Source: Sphingobium limneticum (GTDB lineage Bacteria > Pseudomonadota > Alphaproteobacteria > Sphingomonadales > Sphingomonadaceae). From it: a stretch of DNA of 54,832 nt. The stretch's first letter is position 1, and every line of letters starts with the position of its first letter. The DNA is taken from NCBI RefSeq assembly GCF_008710155.1, contig NZ_VYPZ01000026.1, forward strand, positions 1 to 54,832, given 5' to 3'. Positions 32,396 to 39,905 of the stretch are shown here, piece after piece. Under the pieces are notes generated by a model. The model did no database searches and was not told the DNA's origin. It saw only the letters and a list, made by a program, of their open reading frames with translations. A program made the position numbers and the translations under genes.

Positions 32396-34435
32396 TTAGG
32401 CGGCTTGCGCGAAGCTTTGGTCGCCTTCGTTGCCACCTTCCTTGTTCACCATGTCCGCCAGGTCGTGCTCGCCATTGTCGGGCGAGGTCGGCTCTTCGCC
32501 GGTTTCCAGGGCAGCGAACCGCATTTCGTCGGGTAGCCAGACGAGCGCCCGTTCCTGGATTTCGGGCTCGATGATGACCTCGCCACCAAAGAGCCGCTCG
32601 GCCGACGCGGCCAGATCGTGCTTCTTCGACCCGGAATAGCGTACCCGCAACTCCAGTCCGCCAATCTCTTCGAACAAGGCAAGGATGCCAGGCTTGGTCA
32701 GCTTGTCGAAATAGGTGAGCGCCGTCGGCCGCCACCAGGCCGCGACATCGATCCCGAGCTTGCGCCCCAGATGATCGAGAAAGCCTGCCTCGCGTCGTCC
32801 GGCAGGAACGGCATGAAGCGTGCGCGCGATCGCCCATCCGAGCCAGGCCGCACGTGCATCATCGGGCAGCGCACAGAAGGCATCATAACGATCTGGAACG
32901 GCCTGGTGGTGGAGCCAGCTCCGATCGAGCGCCCCGTCAAGCTTCGTCCAGGCACCCGCCGCCGCTGTTTCCGGCTTGAAGTCGGGCAAGAGACGGGAAG
33001 GCACCGAGGCCCGCAGATCGCTCGGCATGTCGAAGGACGCCAGGCGGGATTCACGATCAACCATGATGAAGGTGCCCAGATCTAACGCGAATGCGGGATC
33101 ACTGGCGACGTGGACCGCAAGAAGCTCAGTCTTCATCATCGCCAGCATTTCGCGAAGGCGCTGGCTCATCACCGGGCGAGCGTCATCGGCGGTATTGTTC
33201 TCCTGCGTTTCAACGCTGGCATTATCGTCGCCCTCTTCGCCGTCATCATCGGCCTCGCCGCTCTCTTCATCAGACACCGGCGCGACATAGAGTTGATGAT
33301 GGATTTGCGGCGTGCCGTCTTGGCCGAGCACCACATAGCCCAGAGCGTTCGCTTTCTGCTCAGGATCGATCACAACCTCGCGCTCAATGATTGCCGTGAG
33401 TTCCGCCTGGAGGGCAGCATAGCGCTGTTCCTCATCCTCTTCCGGCTCATAGGCCTCGTTTTCGGCAAGCAGTTCGATCTCGGCAATCTCCTCCTCAATC
33501 TCCCGTTTACGCGCTTCCTGCTCCTGCGTGAGCGGTTCGGCGACGCCGGTCAGCGGTTGCAGCGCATAAGTTTCCATATAGGGGATTCGCGCGCCGGTGA
33601 CGATGCGCACTTCCCCCAGGCCTTCGCGCTCACGCAGTGCCTCGGCCTGCGCGGCGAGTTTCGTCTCCGCCAGATCATCGAGAATATGGGTGTCGATCCA
33701 GCGCTCGTCGGCTGCAGTGGAGAACAGGTCCGCGTCCTCGACACGGCCACCTGCCGCGATATAGGAATCCCGCCCGACCAGCAGGGCCTTGGGATCGGTT
33801 GCGCGATAGCTGTAGCCATTGAGCGCCCGCCGGATTTCATTCACATTGTCGCGGGAATAGCTGTTGCGTAAAGACTCCCAGATCGCCGTCTGACGGGCGG
33901 TGTCGGCGGTCGTCGCATATGCCTTGGCTACATCGAGCGTGATCTCGTCAGCCTCGAGCGCATCGAAGATCGGCTGAGCGAGGTTCGCGAGACGCAGGCG
34001 CCCGACGACAAAGCGTTCCTCGATGCCGAAGCGCTTGGCGATATCCGCCGTGCTGCGGCCCTCGACCTCGATCAGATCGCGAAATGCGAGGCAATCTTCG
34101 GCAGGCGACATCTGTAGCCGGTCGTAATTTTCAGCAAGGCTGATTTCGCGGCCGTCCTTCGCTTTGGCAAGAACAAAGACAGGGACCTCATAGTCGGCAG
34201 GCAGCGTTCCCTTCTCGATCAGCCGATGGATTGCATCGAGGCGTCGACCACCGGCCGTGATGCGATAATGACCTTTCTTACGGGAGACCGGCACGCCAAC
34301 GAGATTCTGGATGAGGCCATGTCCGGAGATGCTGGCTTCGAGTTCAGCGTCAGCGCGCGGATCGGTCCGCTTGCGCACATTGACGGGCGACTTAGTGAGA
34401 TGGGTTGCCGGGACGAGGATGGATGGCTTGGTCAT
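32396..34435 (-). CDS. ParB/RepB/Spo0J-family partition-like protein
   Basis: A 679-residue protein starting at ATG 34435 (MTKPSILVPATHL...). Residues 10-130 form the ParB N-terminal domain with PVNVRKRTDPRADAELEASI, GLIQNLVGVP and the CTPase-type YRITAGGRRLDAI. A helix-turn-helix domain follows (DIAKRFGIEERFVVGRLRLANL). The long C-terminal part has an acidic low-complexity segment (about residues 400-440) and no recognised domain. No ParA gene is adjacent. Large ParB-like proteins of this type are typical of alphaproteobacterial plasmids and ICEs and may regulate genes or organise DNA. A purine-rich leader is at 34486-34505. Confidence 0.85.
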   Translation of the reverse strand: MTKPSILVPATHLTKSPVNVRKRTDPRADAELEASISGHGLIQNLVGVPVSRKKGHYRITAGGRRLDAIHRLIEKGTLPADYEVPVFVLAKAKDGREISLAENYDRLQMSPAEDCLAFRDLIEVEGRSTADIAKRFGIEERFVVGRLRLANLAQPIFDALEADEITLDVAKAYATTADTARQTAIWESLRNSYSRDNVNEIRRALNGYSYRATDPKALLVGRDSYIAAGGRVEDADLFSTAADERWIDTHILDDLAETKLAAQAEALREREGLGEVRIVTGARIPYMETYALQPLTGVAEPLTQEQEARKREIEEEIAEIELLAENEAYEPEEDEEQRYAALQAELTAIIEREVVIDPEQKANALGYVVLGQDGTPQIHHQLYVAPVSDEESGEADDDGEEGDDNASVETQENNTADDARPVMSQRLREMLAMMKTELLAVHVASDPAFALDLGTFIMVDRESRLASFDMPSDLRASVPSRLLPDFKPETAAAGAWTKLDGALDRSWLHHQAVPDRYDAFCALPDDARAAWLGWAIARTLHAVPAGRREAGFLDHLGRKLGIDVAAWWRPTALTYFDKLTKPGILALFEEIGGLELRVRYSGSKKHDLAASAERLFGGEVIIEPEIQERALVWLPDEMRFAALETGEEPTSPDNGEHDLADMVNKEGGNEGDQSFAQAA

Positions 34436-34584
34436 GCAACAAACTCCGCAAAAGCCGCGGTTCGCACATCGAACCGCGCATTCGCTTCCCTCCCCCTCTC
34501 CTTTCGTTTGCACCGGTTTGGGGCGTGACGGCACGGTGCCGTGCCGCTAGACACGGCAGCTGCATAATTTCAGGAGGACGTTTT

Positions 34585-34860
34585 ATGAACAATTCCGAGC
34601 TGGCTGAAGCGCTCAGCGCCGATCATGGACTGACCAAGGGTGACGCACGCAAACTCGTCGACGCCCTGTTTGGGGTCATCGCCGACGCGGCGGCCAAAGG
34701 CGACGAGATTTCGCTGAACGGCTTCGGCAAGTTCAAGGTGAAGGACGTTGCAGCGCGCGAGGGCCGCAATCCGGCCACCGGCGAAACCATCGCCATCAAG
34801 GCGTCGAAGAAGCTGACGTTCACGCCCGCAAAGGCGATCAAGGACCGTCTCAACGGCTGA
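34585..34860 (+). CDS. HU/IHF-family histone-like DNA-binding protein
   Basis: A complete 91-residue HU-type protein: MNNSELAEALSADHGLTKGD, GDEISLNGFGKFKVKDVAARE and GRNPATGETIAIKASKKLTF with the conserved RNPxTG intercalating turn. CAGGAGG lies eight bases before the start. HU dimers bend DNA without strong sequence preference. A copy on a mobile element may help the relaxosome or mute cost to the host. It diverges from the parB gene. Confidence 0.95.
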   Translation: MNNSELAEALSADHGLTKGDARKLVDALFGVIADAAAKGDEISLNGFGKFKVKDVAAREGRNPATGETIAIKASKKLTFTPAKAIKDRLNG

Positions 34861-34910
34861 CCTATATCGCTGCTCTGCTGCCAACAGGTGCAGGGCAGCG
34901 GAGCCTGTTA

Positions 34911-35819
34911 TCAGGCAGCGCGTGACTGCCCGTCCAGCACATCCGCCCAATCATTATTGGGCGGCGGCGGCCACGCGCTGATGATCTCAAGGCCAGGACG
35001 CTCATAGGCAAGGCGCGCACTTTTGTTCGCTTTCCATCCAGCCTCATCCCGGTCGAACAGCAGAACGAGGCGTTCGAGACTGTTGGGTAGCAGGATATGT
35101 CCGGCCCGTTCTGTCCCGAGGATCGCCCATACCGGGATCTTGTGCAGTTGCATCGCCGCCAGCGCGGTCTCGATGCCTTCGGCGAGGCCGAGCACCGAAG
35201 CGGGAGGCATGAGTTGTACCGCGCCGCGCCCCGGACGTCCGAGCATCATGCGGGGATCGGCAAGATCCTTTGCTTTGGTGGCGGTTGCGGGATCAAGGAA
35301 GGTGCGGTGAATGGCGACGAGCCGTCGTCTCTCCCGCACGGCGGCAATCATGGCGGGCCGGAACAGCGCGCGGCTGCCTCGTCCCAGCGGCGTGCGTAGA
35401 TTATAGCGCAGATCATGCCAGGGCGGGGTGAGCAGGCGCCCAGACAGGTAGCTTTGCGCAGGCGTGTCCACGAGGGATGCGGATGCGTTCCATATGCGTA
35501 GGGCTGGCGCTGAACCCGCGCGAGGCGAGGGCACGTTGCGCGACAAATCGGAAATGTGCCGGTCCGCAAAAGGCAGGCGTAAATGCCGGATTGCTCGCAG
35601 GACGTCTCTCCTGTCGCAACCGGCAAAACATTTGAAGAGCAATGCGCGCTCGCCAACGCGGATCGACAGGCTGGGATTATGGTCATCATGGGCCGGACAC
35701 AGGCATAGGCCTCGATCTTTCTGCCATGTTCCGCCTAGCTTTCGGCAAAGGGCTTCGCCTTCAAATTCAAGTTCAAGATATTTCATCGTTGTCAGCCGCC
35801 CTGGCGAATTATCTTTCAT
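34911..35819 (-). CDS. Toprim primase-like protein with CHC2-type zinc finger
   Basis: A 302-residue product. An N-terminal zinc finger, CLCPAHDDHNPSLSIR with FKCFAGCDRRDVL, matches primase CHC2-like domains. The Toprim domain lies near residues 205-290: the Glu motif in LGLAEGIETALAA and the DxD in LLFDRDEAGWKA. Plasmid Toprim proteins of this kind probably prime the transferred strand or act in plasmid DNA metabolism. The start at 35819 overlaps the upstream gene's stop as ATGA. A second ATG at 35786 (MKYLELEFEGEAL) is an alternative. Confidence 0.8.
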   Translation of the reverse strand: MKDNSPGRLTTMKYLELEFEGEALCRKLGGTWQKDRGLCLCPAHDDHNPSLSIRVGERALLFKCFAGCDRRDVLRAIRHLRLPFADRHISDLSRNVPSPRAGSAPALRIWNASASLVDTPAQSYLSGRLLTPPWHDLRYNLRTPLGRGSRALFRPAMIAAVRERRRLVAIHRTFLDPATATKAKDLADPRMMLGRPGRGAVQLMPPASVLGLAEGIETALAAMQLHKIPVWAILGTERAGHILLPNSLERLVLLFDRDEAGWKANKSARLAYERPGLEIISAWPPPPNNDWADVLDGQSRAA

Positions 35820-36304
35820 GTCTCGTCGAGGGCCTGCGAAAGTATCAAAAGCGCCGACGCCAGTTCGCGCTGGACCTCAGCAACTTCGAGACTCAGCCTG
35901 CGGGCTATCGCCGGGTAGGCAGAACCCTCGACGCAATGGGCAAGGAAAACGGCGCGCGTTTGCTGCGGCAAATCCGCAATCGCGTTGCGCAACTTCATCA
36001 TTCGCATGGCACCGCAGGACGCGAAGGCTTGCTGCTCCACCCATATCCATCCACTGACCCACACGCCTTCAGGCGTCTCCTCGATATAGGCCTCGTCTTC
36101 GTCGACGCGCAGGACCGGCGCGCCTTCCAGTCTGGTCATGGCGACTGCGACTGCTGGATGCGCCCCCACGTCCAATAGCGCTGCAATGGCATCGAGACGC
36201 CGCAGCAGATGCGTGCGGCGCCGACGGCGTGACGGCGGCCAGCCTCCGGTCACAAGATATGTTTTGATGTCTTGCAGCAGAGCACGGACTTCTAAATATT
36301 GCAT
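35816..36304 (-). CDS. Sigma-70 region-4-like regulator
   Basis: A 162-residue protein whose C-terminal 65 residues, LRNAIADLPQQTRAVFLAHC and then YPAIARRLSLEVAEVQRELASALLIL, match sigma-factor region 4 (the -35-binding helix-turn-helix). Region 2, which melts promoters, is absent. The N-terminal 100 residues are basic at first (SRRRRRTHLLRRLD) and otherwise unrecognised. It overlaps the Toprim gene by four bases, so the two are coupled. A purine-rich leader tract lies 34-51 bases upstream (36338-36355). It may be a stand-alone transcription factor instead of a sigma factor. Confidence 0.7.
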   Translation of the reverse strand: MQYLEVRALLQDIKTYLVTGGWPPSRRRRRTHLLRRLDAIAALLDVGAHPAVAVAMTRLEGAPVLRVDEDEAYIEETPEGVWVSGWIWVEQQAFASCGAMRMMKLRNAIADLPQQTRAVFLAHCVEGSAYPAIARRLSLEVAEVQRELASALLILSQALDET

Positions 36305-36638
36305 GGCAACCGGATCCCTCTGGGTTCTTCCGCTCGCCTTGCCCCCTCCCTCCTTCGCGAGGCTCGCTCGCTGCAGGGCAGCGCAGGGTCGACGGTCTTG
36401 TGTCCAGAGACCATGGGAAGGGTTCGTGAAGCGCCAAGCCTATCTCCAGCTATGATCCTCTGGCGTCGCTGTCGTAGCGTGACCGGTTCGGATTGCTTGC
36501 AAAACAATCTGTTAAACCGGATGCAGAACGATTATGTGTTCGAAAGGTTTTTGTTTGAAACAGAATGGCTGCAACCGGATACTGACGGCAAAATAAACGC
36601 GAATGATATGGTTGGAGAGGACGCCGCTTCCGGTTGCC
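36305..36638. other. Divergent promoter region between the sigma-like and LuxR-type genes
   Basis: No gene is supported. The left part holds the purine-rich leader tract of the sigma-like gene (36338-36355). The right part (36485-36600) is clearly AT-richer than its surroundings, with TTGAAAC near 36555, and probably contains the plus-strand promoter. No clear operator is seen. Confidence 0.5.
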
Positions 36639-37214
36639 ATGAACTGGCGAAGGGACACGCCCTTGAACGAGGAAGACTATTCGGACCGGCTTGAACGGCT
36701 CAGCACGCGCAAGGGCGACTGCCTGCGAGAAGCCGCCAAAGGCTTATCCTCCAAAGAAATCGCGCGGGTTCTGAACTTGTCCCCTCATACGGTGGACAAT
36801 CATATTCTGGAAACCCGGCAGATACTTGGGAACGTGTCCCGATGGAAAGCAGCCCAGCTTTTCGTGGACTGGGAGGCTGGCAAGGGGGGGCAGATTATAC
36901 CCCCCTATCCGATGACTATTCCGGGCGGCGCCAATTGCGAGTCAAATGCGTCCATCGAAACCAAGGCGGACGCACAGCCGACACACGAGGAATTCAAGGA
37001 TCTGTTCGCAGAAGGACAACGCCCATATGGCGTTCGCAAACAGCCCTCCTCCTTGCTCGACATTGTGCCGCTCCGCGTAGCCGGGAGGCAACGCAATGAC
37101 CTGAATGGACCCTCCACCCTGATCGCCTTCGCGATCCTCACTCCCATGATGCTCTTTGCCGTAGGGGCCGGAATATCCCTCCTGTTGGTACTCAACGACC
37201 TCGTGGCAAAATAG
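36639..37214 (+). CDS. LuxR-type HTH protein with C-terminal membrane segment
   Basis: About 191 residues. Residues 20-75 form a LuxR/GerE helix-turn-helix: RKGDCLREAAKGLSSKEIARVL then SPHTVDNHILETRQILG. A low-complexity linker follows, and the C-terminus TLIAFAILTPMMLFAVGAGISLLLVL is a transmembrane helix. No receiver or autoinducer domain is present. The start is uncertain: ATG 36639, TTG 36663 and ATG 36603 are possible. A membrane-anchored LuxR-type HTH is unusual and suggests control at the membrane, perhaps by the small genes that follow. Confidence 0.65.
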   Translation: MNWRRDTPLNEEDYSDRLERLSTRKGDCLREAAKGLSSKEIARVLNLSPHTVDNHILETRQILGNVSRWKAAQLFVDWEAGKGGQIIPPYPMTIPGGANCESNASIETKADAQPTHEEFKDLFAEGQRPYGVRKQPSSLLDIVPLRVAGRQRNDLNGPSTLIAFAILTPMMLFAVGAGISLLLVLNDLVAK

Positions 37215-37273
37215 AGCGGCAATTCCTCAAATCCATCACCATAGCCTGCCCGGATGGGCGGGAAGGAGAAACC

Positions 37274-37618
37274 ATGCGTGCTCAACGCCAATCCGTCGCC
37301 AAACATGTTGCCGAGCGTTTGTTCGCTGCCGAAGAGGCCATCGACATCGCAGCTGCGCGTATCGCCGAACTCAACGCGGCGTTGCCGCTTGCGCGGCTGG
37401 ATGCCCGCCTCTCGGCCATGATCGGCCAGGACGCCATCCAAAGCTCCGCCTCGGCCATGCTGCTTGTTGCAGAAACGCGCGAGAAGATCGTCACCACCCA
37501 CGCCAATCTCAAACATGCCAGTGACGCAATGGGATTACCGGAGACCAGCTATGGCGACCTTCTCAAGGTGGCAAGGGCTGGGTCGCCCGCCCAGGGACAG
37601 CATCTCCGAGCGGTGTGA
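37274..37618 (+). CDS. Small helical hypothetical protein
   Basis: A 114-residue product starting after AAGGAGAAACC. It is mainly alpha-helical, rich in Ala, with RLFAAEEAIDIAAARIAELNA and AMLLVAETREKIVTTHANL, resembling a coiled-coil bundle. No family is recognised. Its stop overlaps the next start as TGATG, so the two are coupled. Confidence 0.65.
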   Translation: MRAQRQSVAKHVAERLFAAEEAIDIAAARIAELNAALPLARLDARLSAMIGQDAIQSSASAMLLVAETREKIVTTHANLKHASDAMGLPETSYGDLLKVARAGSPAQGQHLRAV

Positions 37619-38112
37619 TGCTTTCGTCGAGAGAGTTTGACGGATCGGGACATTTGTCGTTCCTCTACGTCATGACGCGACAAGCCCTGTTTCTGGCTCT
37701 TCTGCTTTTGAGCAGCGCCTATGCCTTCATAAAGGGCGGCCAACCCGAACGTATCGGTGCGGCCACGCTTTTATGCGGCGCAAGCCTGACTGTGTTTGTC
37801 GCGTCGCCTTTCGGGATCCGGTTTCAGGGGGTCGAAGCCGGCATCCTGATCATCGATTTGCTGATATTGGGCATTTTCCTATGGCTTTCAATTCGGAGCA
37901 CCCGCTTTTGGCCGATCTGGATCGCCGGGATGTTGGGTGCCGAAGTCGTCATTCATGTAGCGCTGATGGTTGCACCAGCTGTGGTTCCCCGTGCCTACAT
38001 GCAGGCGCTGGCGGTATGGAGTTGGTTCGCCCAACTGGGCCTGATCATCGCCACCTGGCGGCACCAGATGCGATTGACGCATCTGGGTGTCGACGCGCCC
38101 TGGAAGAACTGA
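37618..38112 (+). CDS. Small integral membrane protein
   Basis: A 164-residue protein with four predicted membrane helices (about 24-40, 50-66, 75-95 and 105-125) and a possible fifth. No motif is recognised. It is coupled to the preceding gene (TGATG) and its 3' end overlaps the likely start of radC. It may work with the membrane-anchored LuxR-type protein two genes upstream; that is inference. Confidence 0.65.
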   Translation: MLSSREFDGSGHLSFLYVMTRQALFLALLLLSSAYAFIKGGQPERIGAATLLCGASLTVFVASPFGIRFQGVEAGILIIDLLILGIFLWLSIRSTRFWPIWIAGMLGAEVVIHVALMVAPAVVPRAYMQALAVWSWFAQLGLIIATWRHQMRLTHLGVDAPWKN

Positions 38113-38684
38113 TCGGCCTTACCTGCCCTGATCGCGCGCAGGAATTTTCGGAACGCCTCCTTGCGAGATTTGGCTCTCTTGGCGAGGCTGTCTCAGCGCG
38201 TTCGACCGCCAGGATCGAATTGCTGGATGGCTCGATCCAGGTCGAGCAAACCTTCCTCAGCTTCAGGCGTGCGATGACACGGATGCTGAGGGCCTCACTC
38301 ATGCAGCGGCCCATATTATCCAGCGATCAGTCGGTGCTCGATTATTTGAGGGCGCAAATGGCCTATGACCCGATCGAGCGGTTTCGGGTTCTGTTTCTTA
38401 ATGCGGGCAACGAGTTGATTGCAGACGAGGTGATGGGCGTCGGAACGGTATCGGCAGTTCAGGCCTGGCCCCGCGAAATACTGAAACGCTGCCTGGATCT
38501 GGAGGCAACAGCGATTCTCCTCGTCCATAATCATCCCTCCGGTTGCCCAACGCCGTCGAGAGCCGATCGCGACCTCACAGACAAGATCGCGTACGCCGCG
38601 CGCTGTTTCAATATCGTGCTTCACGATCATCTGATCGTTGCCCGCAACGGGACGATCAGCTTCCGAGGGGCCGGTTACCTTTAG
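38016..38684 (+). CDS. radC: RadC-family JAB/MPN-domain protein
   Basis: The C-terminal JAB domain is complete: RFRVLFLNAGNELIADEVMGVGTVSAVQAWPREILKRCL is followed by AILLVHNHPSGCPTPSRAD, the HxHPSG-x8-D metal site, and VLHDHLIVARNGTISFRGAGYL. Before it lie the helix-hairpin-like residues of RadC (LARFGSLGEAVSARS). The start is unclear: ATG 38016 gives 222 residues and overlaps the membrane-protein gene, and the RadC-like part begins near 38085. RadC proteins on mobile elements have no proven role in DNA repair. Confidence 0.75.
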   Translation: MELVRPTGPDHRHLAAPDAIDASGCRRALEELIGLTCPDRAQEFSERLLARFGSLGEAVSARSTARIELLDGSIQVEQTFLSFRRAMTRMLRASLMQRPILSSDQSVLDYLRAQMAYDPIERFRVLFLNAGNELIADEVMGVGTVSAVQAWPREILKRCLDLEATAILLVHNHPSGCPTPSRADRDLTDKIAYAARCFNIVLHDHLIVARNGTISFRGAGYL

Positions 38685-38752
38685 GTCTCCGGTCTCCAGA
38701 TATCCCTGTTTTGCCACGGAGCGAGAGCATCCGTGAAAAGGAGGTCGATGCG

Positions 38753-39307
38753 ATGACTTCTGTTCCGAATGAGCAAAATCCAGATGGCCGCACCATTGTG
38801 GCCGATGATGTCCGCGCGGCGGCCTGTCGGCAGCTCATTGCTCTGGATGGGAAGCTGGAAAAGCTGGTGGGCCGCGCACTACTGTCACGCGCTTATTGGC
38901 CATCGCTGCTAGTGATCTATCTTGCGGAACTCGAAGGAAAGACCCTCTATCAAACCGGGCTGTCGATTGCGGATGGAGAGCCCGCAGTGAATGCGCATCG
39001 CAGGACTGGCAAACTTGTTGAAATGGGAATCCTTACTCGGGAACGCGACCCCGGCGATTTTCGGCGAAACAATCTCGCAATGGTACCTCAGATACGCCGC
39101 CTGCTCGACGAAGCGATCGACGCTTTGTTCTTACTGCCGGGAATGGCTGGCGATCACGAATCGTTGCAACGGTTTGCAACGAACTTGATACGCGATAATG
39201 GAATACGGTACTGTGCCTACAACGGTACCATTGCCGGAGGACCTGTCATGAACATCGTTCGAGGGAAGATCATCGCGGGTGGGCGCGTTCGCTCCCAGCT
39301 GATATGA
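38753..39307 (+). CDS. Winged-helix (MarR-like) regulator running into the AbrB gene
   Basis: The frame starts at ATG 38753 with AAAAGGAGG upstream. Residues 35-115, LVGRALLSRAYWPSLLVIYLAELEGKTLYQTGLSIADG and VNAHRRTGKLVEMGILTRE, look like a winged helix of MarR type. The frame has no stop before the AbrB-type antitoxin start at 39248 and reads through its first 19 codons to a stop at 39307. Residues after about 150 therefore derive from intergenic and antitoxin sequence. Either a stop was lost, or a missing base hides it. Confidence 0.65.
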   Translation: MTSVPNEQNPDGRTIVADDVRAAACRQLIALDGKLEKLVGRALLSRAYWPSLLVIYLAELEGKTLYQTGLSIADGEPAVNAHRRTGKLVEMGILTRERDPGDFRRNNLAMVPQIRRLLDEAIDALFLLPGMAGDHESLQRFATNLIRDNGIRYCAYNGTIAGGPVMNIVRGKIIAGGRVRSQLI

Positions 39308-39495
39308 GGCGTACGCTTGGTCTGCAAAACGGCGATACTGTGCTGATCGAGATAAATGATGAGGCGATCCGGATACGGCCAGCCCGATCTGCCCTCCGTC
39401 GAATTCAGGATCGGCTGCGCGCCTTTGCCCCGAGTGAGGGATTGGTATCCGAGGAACTGATCGCCGAACGGCGAGCCGAGGCGTCGAGTGACTGA
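39248..39495 (+). pseudogene. AbrB/VapB-type antitoxin, frameshifted
   Basis: An antitoxin frame starts at ATG 39248 after GGAGGA (MNIVRGKIIAGGRVRSQL) and should continue as DMRRTLGLQNGDTVLIEIND, an AbrB/SpoVT swapped-hairpin domain. It then ends RPARSALRRIQDRLRAF and ERRAEASSD at 39495. Near 39302 the sequence is CTGATATG where CTGGATATG would keep the frame. One missing G therefore breaks the gene. The C-terminal part can still start from ATG 39304. It precedes and overlaps the PIN toxin gene. Confidence 0.7.
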
Positions 39496-39877
39496 TAGGA
39501 TTTATGTGCTGGATGCGTCGGCGCTTCTCTCCTTGCTATTTCAGGAGCCGGGTGCCGCTTATGTGGAAGCGCGGCTTCCTCGTGCCTTGGTTTCAGCGGT
39601 GAATTATCATGAAGTGCTGGCGAAATTGATCGACCGCGGCGTCGAGCCGAACGAGGCGAGCGCGATGCTGGCGGAACTGGATATCGACATCATCGCTGTC
39701 GATCGGGAACAGGCGAATATTGGCGGAGCTTTCCGCGCTGTTACCCGCAGCGCTGGCTTGTCGCTTGGAGATCGCTCGTGCCTGGCTTTGGCGCAAATCC
39801 GTGGCGGCGTTGCTGTTACAGTCAATCAGGCCTGGGCCATGCTGGACATCCCAATTCAGGTCGAACATGCGCGATGA
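39488..39877 (+). CDS. PIN-domain toxin (VapC-like)
   Basis: A 129-residue PIN protein from a GTG start that overlaps the antitoxin stop by eight bases. The catalytic acids are visible: Asp in YVLDASALLSLLF, Glu in AVNYHEVLAKL, Asp in LSLGDRSCLALA, and the final TVNQAWAM segment in place of the usual D/N. It is a probable ribonuclease toxin of a type II module. If the antitoxin frameshift is real, the toxin should be poorly neutralised, so a sequencing error in the antitoxin is plausible. Confidence 0.8.
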   Translation: MTDRIYVLDASALLSLLFQEPGAAYVEARLPRALVSAVNYHEVLAKLIDRGVEPNEASAMLAELDIDIIAVDREQANIGGAFRAVTRSAGLSLGDRSCLALAQIRGGVAVTVNQAWAMLDIPIQVEHAR

Positions 39878-39905
39878 TTGATAAGTATGATATGAGAACG
39901 AATTG

